From: JAHECQ01 sp047638695
Lineage (GTDB): Bacteria; Actinomycetota; Acidimicrobiia; Acidimicrobiales; SZUA-35
Direction of reading: 5' to 3'
NCBI GenBank assembly: GCA_047638695.1
Contig: JBLINY010000010.1
Location: 1 to 64,000, forward strand
Length of the DNA stretch: 64,000 nt
How positions within the stretch are numbered: the stretch's first letter is position 1; each line of letters begins with the position of its first letter. The notes under the pieces were generated by a model, which saw only the letters and a program-made list of their open reading frames with translations, had not been told where the DNA came from and searched no databases. Both the position numbers and the translations under genes were made by a program. Shown here one piece after another: positions 1 to 6,784 of this stretch.

Positions 1-490
1 CGGTATTGCCCCGTTCGACGAACTCAACAAACCCGGGACAGGCACACGAGACAACCGTGACCGACGCATCAATCTTGCCGAACGCGGTGTCGTAGGCACC
101 GGTGGCCATGGTGCCGACCGTGCCAATCACAGCCACTCGTCCGGTCTCGGTTGCTGAAAGGGTGGCCCGGACGCCCGGCTCGATCACCCCCATCACGGGC
201 ACCGGCAATTCATCACGCAAGTGGTCGAGACCTGCGGCGGTCGCCGTGTTGCACGCGATCACCAGCAGCTTCACGTCGAAGGTGTCGAGGAGGTACTCGG
301 CGATTTCGAGCGAGTGCTCGACCACCTCGTCGGCCGACTTCGAGCCATACGGATAGCGGGCAGTGTCGCCGAGATAGACCAGATCCTCGACCGGCAACAG
401 ATCAATCGTTGCTCGGGCGACGGTGAGTCCGCCAAAGCCGCTGTCGAACATCCCGATAGGCCGGGAGTCGGTGGGAGGAGTCCGTGACAC
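1..490 (-). CDS. murI: Glutamate racemase, 5' part (runs off the left edge)
   Basis: Cofactor-independent racemase that makes D-glutamate for peptidoglycan in the cytoplasm. The visible 163 residues carry the family signature FDSGFGG with the catalytic Asp near residue 16, the segment YLGDTARYPYG, and the first catalytic Cys in ACNTAT near residue 80. A second Cys stands in SCACPGFVEF near the truncated end. I chose GTG at 490-488, which puts RPIG in front of FDSG as in the family; ATG at 451 would start inside the conserved motif. The gene lies downstream of mec-cysO-cysM, as it does in mycobacteria, where a rhomboid gene normally lies between. The C-terminal part lies outside the window. 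Confidence 0.93.
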   Translation of the reverse strand, partial: MSRTPPTDSRPIGMFDSGFGGLTVARATIDLLPVEDLVYLGDTARYPYGSKSADEVVEHSLEIAEYLLDTFDVKLLVIACNTATAAGLDHLRDELPVPVMGVIEPGVRATLSATETGRVAVIGTVGTMATGAYDTAFGKIDASVTVVSCACPGFVEFVERGNT

Positions 491-586
491 GGGCGACAAG
501 AGTAGGCCCCGACACGGCGTGTGCTGGGCGATATCCCCCGTACCCATTGGCTGTAGTCGACTAACCACCTAGTGTGAGCAAAGCGC

Positions 587-658
587 TTCGGCCACCGGAA
601 CAGGCGGCGCTCGCTGCATGAGGAAACTCTGCATCGAGAGTTTTGACCGGTGGCCGAA
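587..658. other. Nested inverted repeat between cysM and murI
   Basis: A perfect 12-bp inverted repeat (TTCGGCCACCGG at 587-598 and CCGGTGGCCGAA at 647-658) encloses a second perfect 7-bp hairpin (AAACTCT at 624-630, AGAGTTT at 637-643, six-base loop). The result is a long two-tier stem that could fold in RNA from either strand. It lies about 100 bases upstream of murI on the strand murI is read from, so it may sit in the murI leader. It matches no riboswitch I recognise. The rest of 491-781 holds only the terminator at 703-727. Confidence 0.55.
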
Positions 659-702
659 CAAGTCGAGCAATAACAGATCGGGCTGATGACCGAGGTAGAC
701 GA

Positions 703-727
703 GTGACCGGGCGGAGGGCCCGGTCAC
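703..727 (-). terminator. Hairpin terminator after cysM
   Basis: A perfect 10-bp GC-rich stem, GTGACCGGGC and GCCCGGTCAC, closes a 5-base loop 55 bases past the cysM stop. No T-tract follows, which is common for actinobacterial terminators. It separates the cysteine operon from murI. Confidence 0.6.
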
Positions 728-781
728 CGTCGCGTTCTGGCGGACCGCAGCAGAACGAGGCCTAGAACTACGGAACGAGGT

Positions 782-1747
782 CTAGAAGTAGATGACCTCG
801 TCGAGCGTGGCGATTACATCTTCGAGCGGCTCGGTGTAGGCGCCGGTGCTCAGATATTTCCAGCCGCCGTCACATACGACGAAGACGATGTTGGCCGGTC
901 CGTCAGCGGCGACATCGTGGCGCTCGGCTACCTTCACCGCTCCGGCCAAGGCAGCGCCCGAACTAATTCCGGCAAAGATGCCGGTCTCGGTGACAAGCCG
1001 TCGAGTCCATGCAAGCGACTCGGCCGGTCGAACAATCCGCTTGCCATCAAGCAGATCGAGGCCGCCCCACTTCTCGAAGATGGGCGGCACGTAGCCGTCG
1101 TCAAGGCTCCGTAGTCCTTCGACCCGTTCGCCACTGGGCGGCTCGACTGCGTAGAGCTTCACGTCAGGCTTGTTTTGCTTCAAAAAGGTCCCAACTCCCA
1201 TCAGGGTTCCGCTGGTGCCGAGTCCTGCGACAAAGTGGGTGATGTCGGGAACGTCGCGCAGGATCTCCGGACCCGTGGTCTGGAAGTGAGCATTGGGATT
1301 CGCGTCGTTCCCATACTGGTAGAGAAAGATCCAGTCGGGATTGGCAGCAGCAAGATCCTTCGCCCGGCGGACGGCCCCGTTCGACCCCTCTTCACCAGGT
1401 GATGGGATGATCTCGGCGCCGTATGCCTCGAGCATTTGCCGTCGCTCGGCGGTGACATTCTCGGGCAGCACCACTTTGAGGTGATAGCCGCGCGTTCGGC
1501 AGATGAGGGCCAAGGCGATACCAGTGTTGCCCGAAGACGGCTCGATGACCGTCTTGCCCTGGATCAAATCGCCCGAGGCCTCGGCCGCGTTGATCATTGC
1601 CAGGGCAATGCGGTCTTTCACCGAGCCGGCGGGGTTCTGGCTTTCAAGTTTGGCGAACAGCCGCACACCGGGCGTCGGGCTCAGTTCGCTGACGTCGACG
1701 ATTGGGGTCTCACCAATCAAATCGACGACCGAGGAGACAAGCACCAC
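782..1747 (-). CDS. cysM: O-phosphoserine sulfhydrylase CysM (CysO-dependent cysteine synthase)
   Basis: PLP-dependent beta-replacement enzyme of fold type II. In mycobacterial CysM, O-phosphoserine is turned into aminoacrylate, which accepts sulfur from the thiocarboxylated carrier CysO. The 321-residue protein shows the PLP lysine in NPAGSVKDR (about K44), the cofactor-binding loop EPSSGNTG and the phosphate-binding glycine segment GLGTSGTLMG. The start is GTG at 1747-1745, 6 bases after the cysO stop, so the genes are co-transcribed and probably coupled. The mec-cysO-cysM neighbourhood supports the CysM assignment over a generic O-acetylserine sulfhydrylase. Substrate preference is inferred from this context. 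Confidence 0.92.
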   Translation of the reverse strand: MVLVSSVVDLIGETPIVDVSELSPTPGVRLFAKLESQNPAGSVKDRIALAMINAAEASGDLIQGKTVIEPSSGNTGIALALICRTRGYHLKVVLPENVTAERRQMLEAYGAEIIPSPGEEGSNGAVRRAKDLAAANPDWIFLYQYGNDANPNAHFQTTGPEILRDVPDITHFVAGLGTSGTLMGVGTFLKQNKPDVKLYAVEPPSGERVEGLRSLDDGYVPPIFEKWGGLDLLDGKRIVRPAESLAWTRRLVTETGIFAGISSGAALAGAVKVAERHDVAADGPANIVFVVCDGGWKYLSTGAYTEPLEDVIATLDEVIYF

Positions 1748-1753
1748 AGACGT

Positions 1754-2029
1754 TCAGCCTCCGGCGACCGCGGGAAGGATCGCTACCTCGTCACCGGCGG
1801 ACACGGCGGTTTCGAGCTTGTCGAGGAATCGAATGTCCTCGTCGTTGATGTAGATGTTCACGAACTTGCGCACCTGACCGGACTCGTCCAACAGATTTGC
1901 TTCGAGACCCGGATACTCGGTGACGAGGGAGGTGACGACCTCACCAACGCTGTCTCCTGCGATATCGACGGTGGTCTGGCCGTTGGCCTGGGGACGTAGG
2001 ACGGTTGGAAGACGGACGGTCACGGTCAT
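1754..2029 (-). CDS. cysO: Sulfur-carrier protein CysO (ThiS/MoaD-like)
   Basis: Small ubiquitin-fold sulfur carrier of 91 residues. Its C-terminus is the diglycine (AVAGG) that is adenylated and thiocarboxylated in this family, then donates sulfur to CysM. The body shows the MoaD-like segments VRLPTVLRP, YPGLEANLL and GDEVAILPAVAGG. The start ATG at 2029 has a GAGG about ten bases upstream. It lies between mec and cysM, which fits the mycobacterial cysteine module. No activating enzyme (MoeZ-like) or sulfur donor gene is present in the window. Confidence 0.92.
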   Translation of the reverse strand: MTVTVRLPTVLRPQANGQTTVDIAGDSVGEVVTSLVTEYPGLEANLLDESGQVRKFVNIYINDEDIRFLDKLETAVSAGDEVAILPAVAGG

Positions 2030-2072
2030 GGGGCTACCTCGAGCTTGATTGTTGACTATTCCTATAAGGATT

Positions 2073-2504
2073 CTATCCTTTCAACAGAATAGTCTCCTCC
2101 GCCATTCCCAACGATGATTCCTCACCGCCGACAACGCGGAAACTTCGGAGCTCCGGGAGGCCCCAAGCCAGCGAGACAATGGCCCAGTGCCATGTGGGCG
2201 GAACGAGCGGTTTTGTGGCTTGTGACACGTCAGTGGCCGACGGATAGGCGGCGGTGTGGGTATGCGAATGGACAACTCCGACCACTTCAAGCCCTTCGTC
2301 ATCAGCCAAACGCTCGGCCATCATGAAGGCCCGACCCTCGAGGGTGAAGACTCTGCTCGACTCAGCCTCGTTCGGGATGGGAACAAATCGGTCGATAGAA
2401 GCCTCGGCGTTGGCGGCCAGCAGGAGGCCGCAAGCTTCCATTGGCTCCACCCGCCATGCCTCGGCCAGTATCGCCAGCCAGGTTCGTTGGTCCAGACTGA
2501 GCAT
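2073..2504 (-). CDS. mec: Mec metalloprotease (JAMM/MPN+), releases cysteine from CysO
   Basis: Zinc-dependent JAB1/MPN+ isopeptidase that in mycobacteria removes the new cysteine from the CysO C-terminus. All JAMM residues are visible in the 143-residue protein: an early Glu in EPMEACGLLL (about residue 23) and the metal site HSHTHTAAYPSATD, which fits H-S-H-x7-S-x2-D. The gene is first in the operon, 43 bases upstream of cysO. It is divergent from smpB; the 115-base gap between them must hold both promoters, although I could not define a clear -10 or -35. Confidence 0.9.
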   Translation of the reverse strand: MLSLDQRTWLAILAEAWRVEPMEACGLLLAANAEASIDRFVPIPNEAESSRVFTLEGRAFMMAERLADDEGLEVVGVVHSHTHTAAYPSATDVSQATKPLVPPTWHWAIVSLAWGLPELRSFRVVGGEESSLGMAEETILLKG

Positions 2505-2619
2505 GGCTTCACGTTACTCAGCAACACACATCCGATCATCAATGACACGGTCGACTCCATCCGAATTCTCACCGAGTGCCCGTGACCGAATGACCGCCTC
2601 CATCCCGTAGCCTGGGACC

Positions 2620-3081
2620 ATGGCCATCAACATGATTGCCAACAACAAATCGGCTCGACGTGACTACGACATCACCGAGACCTTCGAAGCAGGCCTGGCT
2701 CTGCGCGGGGTCGAGGTCAAGTCGATGCGCGAATCAAAGGTGCAGCTGAACGACGCCTACGCCCGGTTCGAACGCAACGAGCTGTGGCTTGTTGGCTTGA
2801 ACATCGCCCAGTACTCCCGGGCCAGCATCCAGGGTTCGGCCGAAGCGACCCGCAAGCGCAAACTTTTGCTTCACCGCTACGAGCTCGACCGACTGTCGTC
2901 AAAGGTGAACCAAGACCGACTGTCGCTGATCCCGATGGCCCTCTACTTCAAGGATGGTCGAGCCAAGATGGAGTTGGGCCTCGGCAAGGGCCGCAACACC
3001 GTCGACAAGCGGCAGATGATCGCGAAGCGCGACGCCGATCGCGAAGCTCGTCGCGAGCTGGCTGCTCGCAACCGCCGATAA
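2620..3081 (+). CDS. smpB: SsrA-binding protein SmpB
   Basis: Small basic protein that binds the tRNA-like domain of tmRNA and delivers it to stalled ribosomes for trans-translation. The 153-residue protein shows the family order: NNKSARRDYDI at the N-terminus, TFEAGLALRGVEVKS, the segment IPMALYFKDGRAKMELGLGKG, and a lysine/arginine-rich tail that enters the empty A-site mRNA channel. The start ATG at 2620 gives MAINMIANNK; a second ATG at 2632 is possible. The RNA partner ssrA lies about 2.2 kb downstream on the same strand with two LLM genes between. Confidence 0.96.
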   Translation: MAINMIANNKSARRDYDITETFEAGLALRGVEVKSMRESKVQLNDAYARFERNELWLVGLNIAQYSRASIQGSAEATRKRKLLLHRYELDRLSSKVNQDRLSLIPMALYFKDGRAKMELGLGKGRNTVDKRQMIAKRDADREARRELAARNRR

Positions 3082-3146
3082 CTCCGCGCCGCCCGGTTCG
3101 GGAAGCTGACATGGAGCCGGCGACGTCAACGCCCTAAGTTCACTCC

Positions 3147-4055
3147 ATGACGAAGATTGGCTTGCTTCTCCCAACACGAGAAGCCGTGATCTATGGCGAT
3201 GAGTCCGGCGATCCTCGGCCGCTAGTCGATTTGGCCATACGGGCTGAGGATCTGGGATTCGACTCCGTATGGGCCGGCGATTCGCTCCTTGCTCGGCCCC
3301 GAGCCGAACCGCTCACGTTGCTGGCAGGTGTTGCGACCCAGACAAGCGACATCGAGCTCGGTACGGCGGTGCTGTTGCCATCTTTGCGGAATCCCGAACA
3401 ATTGGCCCAGGCAACCGCCACGCTCGACGCGCTGTCAGGCGGGCGGTTCATTCTCGGCGTTGGGGCCGGCCCCGGCACGCCGCTCGTCAAGACCGACCAC
3501 GAATTCGTCGGAGCTGATTTCGACAAGCGAGCCAGCCGCTCGGTCGAGGTTTTGCGCCGAACCCAGAGCTTGTGGCGAGGCGACGGCGACCAAATGTTCC
3601 CGCTCCCTGGCACCGACGAAGGGCCACCGATCTGGATGGGGGCCTCGGGACCTCGGAACCTGCAACGCGCCGGCGCCTACTGCGACGGATGGTTTCCCAC
3701 CGCCACGTCACCGGAAATGTTCCGGTCGGGCCTGGCGAAGGTGAGAGAGGCAGCACAGCAGGCTGGTCGATCGAGCAACGACATCACCGCTGCGGTGTAC
3801 CTGACCGTTGTGATCGACGAGCCTGAAGCCGCCCAGCTCGCTCTCGCCGAACACTCCCTTCTCTACTATGGAGTACCACACGGCAAAGTGGCCAAGAACC
3901 AGGGTTCGTTGGCCGGTGACATAGACGACGTTGGGGAATGGCTGCTGAGCTTCATCGAAGCTGGCGCCGAGCACCTTTGTATACGCGTCGGGTCCAAAGA
4001 AATGAACGACCAACTCGAGACATTAGCCACCATGCTCGACGAGCTGAGGAGGTAA
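3147..4055 (+). CDS. LLM class flavin-dependent oxidoreductase
   Basis: Bacterial luciferase-like TIM-barrel protein of 302 residues, a family that uses FMN or coenzyme F420 for hydride transfer or monooxygenation. Typical segments are visible: DLAIRAEDLGFDSVWAGDS near the N-terminus, IELGTAVLLPSLRNPEQLAQATATLD, LSGGRFILGVGAGPG, and PPIWMGASGPRNLQRAGAYCDGW. In actinobacteria this pattern most often means F420 dependence, but that is inference. The stop is followed after 3 bases by the next LLM gene, so the two are translated together. The substrate cannot be read from the sequence. Confidence 0.88.
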   Translation: MTKIGLLLPTREAVIYGDESGDPRPLVDLAIRAEDLGFDSVWAGDSLLARPRAEPLTLLAGVATQTSDIELGTAVLLPSLRNPEQLAQATATLDALSGGRFILGVGAGPGTPLVKTDHEFVGADFDKRASRSVEVLRRTQSLWRGDGDQMFPLPGTDEGPPIWMGASGPRNLQRAGAYCDGWFPTATSPEMFRSGLAKVREAAQQAGRSSNDITAAVYLTVVIDEPEAAQLALAEHSLLYYGVPHGKVAKNQGSLAGDIDDVGEWLLSFIEAGAEHLCIRVGSKEMNDQLETLATMLDELRR

Positions 4056-4058
4056 GCC

Positions 4059-5096
4059 ATGAGAATCGGATGGGCCACGATGGGTGATCTGATCGCCGAC
4101 CCTGTCACCGGGCGACTACTCACACAGGGTGAACGGCACCGCATGATTGTTGAGGGGGCTGTTCATGCCGAAGCCGCAGGTTTCGTATCGGCATCAGTCG
4201 GCGAGCATCACTTTTGCGACTACATCTTCTCGTCGCCACCGGTGCTGTTGGCCGCCATCGCCGAACGGACCACCACGTTGCGAGTCGGCACCGCCGTTGC
4301 CCTTGGCACCAACAACGATCCCATCAGGATGGCCGAGCAGTACGCAACGCTTGACCTGCTGTCGGACGGGCGAGTCGATCTCGTGTTGGGCCGAGGCAAC
4401 CTCTACGAACATACTTTTACAGCGTTCGGTCAAGACCCGGCATCGTCGAAGCCGCGCTACCGCGAGAACGTGAAGCTCGTGGTTGAGGCCCTTCACCACA
4501 CCCAACTCGACTGGCAGGGCGAGTTCCGCACACCTTTCCAAAACTTCACGACCCAACCTCGCCCCCAGCAATCCCCGTTCCCGGTGTGGATTGGCGGAGG
4601 GTCATCGATGGACTCGGCGGAGTTCGCGGCCGAGCAAGGTCTACCGCTCATGCTGCCCGGCGTCTTCGGTCGACCGTCGATGTTTGCTCCGCTGGCCGAT
4701 CGCTATCGGGAACTATGGGCCGAGCTCGGACACCCGCCCGAACGCTGCAAGGTCGGTGCCATCGCCCACACCTACGTTGCCCCCACTTCACAAGACGCGC
4801 GGGCCAAGTTCGAGCCGCGCATGACCGCCTACTTCGATTGGCTGCGCGACCTCATCGATCTGTCGAGCCCATCGATGAGTGGGTTCGTTGGCACGTTCGA
4901 CTTTGATGTCTTCACGACGCGGGGGCCGTCGGTTTGCGGCAGCCCCGAGCAAGTGATCGAACGCATGGAGGAGTGGCGCGATGCGGTTGGACTCACCGAC
5001 TACCTCTTCATGTGTGACCAAGGAGGGCAGCCGCCCGAAGAACTGTTCGAGACCCTGGCCCTAGCCGGGGAGACCGTGATTCCCCACTTCAGCTGA
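4059..5096 (+). CDS. LLM class flavin-dependent oxidoreductase, second of a pair
   Basis: Luciferase-like protein of 345 residues. Visible family segments are EAAGFVSASVGEHHF, TTLRVGTAVALGTNNDPIRMAEQYATLD, LSDGRVDLVLGRGNLYEHTFTAFG and FPVWIGGGSSMDSAEFAAEQG. The EHH segment and the early gap pattern resemble the alkanal monooxygenase-like branch. The ribosome site AGGAGG overlaps the last codons of the previous gene (AGG AGG TAA), with the ATG 6 bases after it, so the two proteins are probably made together and may act in one pathway or as a heteromer. No substrate is indicated. Confidence 0.88.
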   Translation: MRIGWATMGDLIADPVTGRLLTQGERHRMIVEGAVHAEAAGFVSASVGEHHFCDYIFSSPPVLLAAIAERTTTLRVGTAVALGTNNDPIRMAEQYATLDLLSDGRVDLVLGRGNLYEHTFTAFGQDPASSKPRYRENVKLVVEALHHTQLDWQGEFRTPFQNFTTQPRPQQSPFPVWIGGGSSMDSAEFAAEQGLPLMLPGVFGRPSMFAPLADRYRELWAELGHPPERCKVGAIAHTYVAPTSQDARAKFEPRMTAYFDWLRDLIDLSSPSMSGFVGTFDFDVFTTRGPSVCGSPEQVIERMEEWRDAVGLTDYLFMCDQGGQPPEELFETLALAGETVIPHFS

Positions 5097-5217
5097 GGGT
5101 GGGCGACTGCCGATAGGATGGTCAGCCCCTTCGGGGTTGCACCACTTCTAGCGATGTTTGCTAATTGCGGTGCTTGCTACTTGCTGTGTTTGTTACTTGA
5201 CAAGTCCTTCGGGACAC

Positions 5218-5245
5218 GAACGTTCAGCTGAACGTTCTTTTCTTT
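5218..5245 (+). terminator. Palindrome plus T-tract just upstream of ssrA
   Basis: GAACGTTCAGCTGAACGTTC (5218-5237) is a perfect 20-bp palindrome followed directly by TTTTCTTT. As RNA it folds into an 8- to 10-bp stem with a U-rich tail, like an intrinsic terminator for the LLM pair. It ends only 4 bases before the mature tmRNA 5' end, so it could instead be a precursor-processing hairpin or an operator over the ssrA promoter. A TTGACA lies upstream at 5197-5202, without a convincing -10 at the right spacing. Confidence 0.5.
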
Positions 5246-5249
5246 ACTC

Positions 5250-5637
5250 GGGGCTGACCGGTTTCGACGTCGAGACGAGGATTTGTTCATGCGACTCGAG
5301 TTGCTCAGACTCGTTAAACAGGGCTCATTAGAAGCGCCAACAAGGCTGACTTCGCTCTCGCCGCCTGATCTAATCAGGTTGTAAGAGGAAAACTGCGAAC
5401 CGTGAGGTCACGCGGGGTCTGATCGCTGCAACCCGGCAACAGAAGCAGAGATGGACAGTGGGAGAGACCACTGACAGCAGGCAAAGACCGCTGACTCAAC
5501 GGAAAGACGTAGGGGTGGGTTCATTCGTGGACCACCGGACCCTGCCGGCTGGCTGCCCTGAGGCCAGTACCTAGGGAATAGTCGTAGCGTGGCCGATGAT
5601 TCCTTGGCGGACGGGGGTTCGATTCCCCCCAGCTCCA
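5250..5637 (+). ncRNA. ssrA: Transfer-messenger RNA (tmRNA)
   Basis: One-piece tmRNA of about 388 bases that rescues stalled ribosomes together with SmpB. The 5' end GGGGCTG pairs with CAGCTCC at 5630-5636 to form the acceptor stem with one G-U pair, followed by discriminator A5637; CCA is not encoded. The T-arm GGGGG-TTCGATT-CCCCC is intact. The internal reading frame begins at GCC 5336 and encodes a 10-residue tag ending in ALAA. The 3' end from 5621 overlaps the 18-bp repeat of the adjacent island, so the insertion preserved the gene. Confidence 0.95.
5336..5368 (+). other. tmRNA proteolysis-tag reading frame (ANKADFALAA)
   Basis: Inside ssrA, the codons GCC AAC AAG GCT GAC TTC GCT CTC GCC GCC are followed by TGA at 5366-5368. 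The start at GCC follows the family rule of an alanine resume codon, and the ALAA ending is the usual degradation signal for Clp proteases. Two further in-frame options upstream are less likely because they lack an alanine resume codon. Confidence 0.85.
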
Positions 5638-5638
5638 C
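5621..5638 (+). repeat. Left attachment-site copy (within ssrA)
   Basis: GATTCCCCCCAGCTCCAC runs from the T-loop to the acceptor end of tmRNA. It is identical over 18 bases to 13602-13619. Confidence 0.75.
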
Positions 5639-5956
5639 AAACATATGTTCGATTGATCGAACTAAGGAACAAGATGGCTCTCTGAGCTGGGCATTTGCCC
5701 AGTCAGACTCTTCTTCGGCCTCGCTGCAGGTTCGATTCCCCAGCATCGAAGCTGCCGAGCTCTCCTCGGCCAAGAACTCATGGACAACGCTCTGAGCTGG
5801 GACTTTGTAGAGCTCACGATCAACGTTTCTCTGGCGTTTCTCCCACGGTTACTCCCGCAGAACTGGGCGCTCTCCTCAGGTCCCGCACCCATCAGAAACG
5901 ACTCCTGGCAAGGTCGCTCACTCGTGAAAACGACCGACGGTCGAGCTGGCGACGCT
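5639..5956. other. Gene-free stretch after ssrA with short dyads and an att-like echo
   Basis: No coding frame here looks real. There are two 16-base dyads, each with 7-bp arms and a 2-base spacer (5647-5662 and 5687-5702). An imperfect echo of the tmRNA T-arm, GGTTCGATTCCCCAGC, lies at 5729-5744, about 113 bases after the ssrA copy. The 11-mer TCTGAGCTGGG occurs at 5681 and again at 5791, 110 bases apart. Together these suggest an imperfect duplication of about 110 bases next to the attachment site. Confidence 0.45.
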
Positions 5957-6373
5957 TCAGGTCGCCTCGTCAGGCAGCAACACAAAGCGCTCGAACCCGT
6001 CGGGCCTGACGATAGAAAAATGCCTTGCGTCCAGCGTGGCGACACGAGGGTCACTCCTCGACTCGACCATCGCCATCACGATCGCATCGGTCGTACCGAG
6101 AGGCAGGTCCGCATACCGGGCGACAAGGACAGCTGCTCGCCCGAGTTCCGCTCGAGACGGGGCAACGATCTCGTACCGGCTGGCGGTCAACGAACGTAGA
6201 AAGGCCGCCTCTGCCTCGTGGCCGGCATGCTTCGAAATGAGGAAACCGGCCTCGGCGATCACCGGGCCGGGAACGACGATCTGCTGCGTCGTTCGGAGAA
6301 GGTTGGCACACGTGGCGTGATCGATATCTCGCTCGTTGGCCGCAGCCACAAGCGGACCGGTATCGAAGATCAC
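5957..6373 (-). CDS. vapC: VapC-like toxin (PIN-domain ribonuclease)
   Basis: PIN-domain endoribonuclease of 138 residues, the toxin of a type II toxin-antitoxin pair. The acidic metal-binding residues are all visible: D4 in FDTGPLV, E41 in VIAEAGF, D96 in TTDAIV and D115 in TLDARHF. It overlaps the upstream antitoxin gene by 4 bases (ATGA), which is typical for coupled translation. It lies near the left end of the ssrA-borne island, where such modules may help stabilise the element. The RNA target cannot be told. Confidence 0.85.
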   Translation of the reverse strand: MIFDTGPLVAAANERDIDHATCANLLRTTQQIVVPGPVIAEAGFLISKHAGHEAEAAFLRSLTASRYEIVAPSRAELGRAAVLVARYADLPLGTTDAIVMAMVESRSDPRVATLDARHFSIVRPDGFERFVLLPDEAT

Positions 6374-6591
6374 CCGCCGAAGTCGGACTCAGCCAAAAGC
6401 TCATCGACATTGCGCCCCTGAAGCGACTCTGACGAGACCGACCCCACGAACTCGAACGCATCCTGAGCAAGGAATGCCGTAATCGCCTCAACAGCAAGCT
6501 CACTCGCTGACACGCCGCGCTCCAACGCGCTCTTCGCCAACTGGTCGGCGACCTCATGGGGAAGCTCAACCACGTCGGAACTCATCCCCAC
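6370..6591 (-). CDS. vapB: VapB-like antitoxin
   Basis: A 73-residue protein immediately upstream of and overlapping vapC. The N-terminal half, SDVVELPHEVADQLAKSALERGVSASELAVEAI, has the short strand followed by two helices of ribbon-helix-helix antitoxins. The acidic, disordered-looking C-terminus (NVDELLAESDFGG) would fit the toxin-binding segment. It likely represses its own promoter in the 6592-6784 gap. The function is assigned from the paired arrangement and the fold-like pattern, not from a strong motif. Confidence 0.72.
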   Translation of the reverse strand: MGMSSDVVELPHEVADQLAKSALERGVSASELAVEAITAFLAQDAFEFVGSVSSESLQGRNVDELLAESDFGG

Positions 6592-6784
6592 ACGCTACCC
6601 CACACCCGAGCGTACTTCGGGAGCGCCGCCGAAGCAGTCAAGTTTCATCTCGGCGCAATCGGGCTCTAGAGCTGACTGGCACGCTTGCAACGCTGGCACC
6701 TGCACCACCAACGACCGCTCCTGGGCGACGCGATAAGAACGCTGGGCGGCCCGGAAACCGACGAATCGGGACGTCGTCGCTCGG

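Noticed and set aside
5218..5237. LexA-type SOS box at the palindrome before ssrA
   Set aside because: GAACGTTC half-sites recall the actinobacterial GAAC-GTTC box, but the spacing differs and ssrA is not a usual SOS gene.
5729..5744. A tRNA T-arm-like sequence after ssrA
   Set aside because: The flanking bases do not pair into a T-stem and no acceptor stem or anticodon arm can be folded around it.
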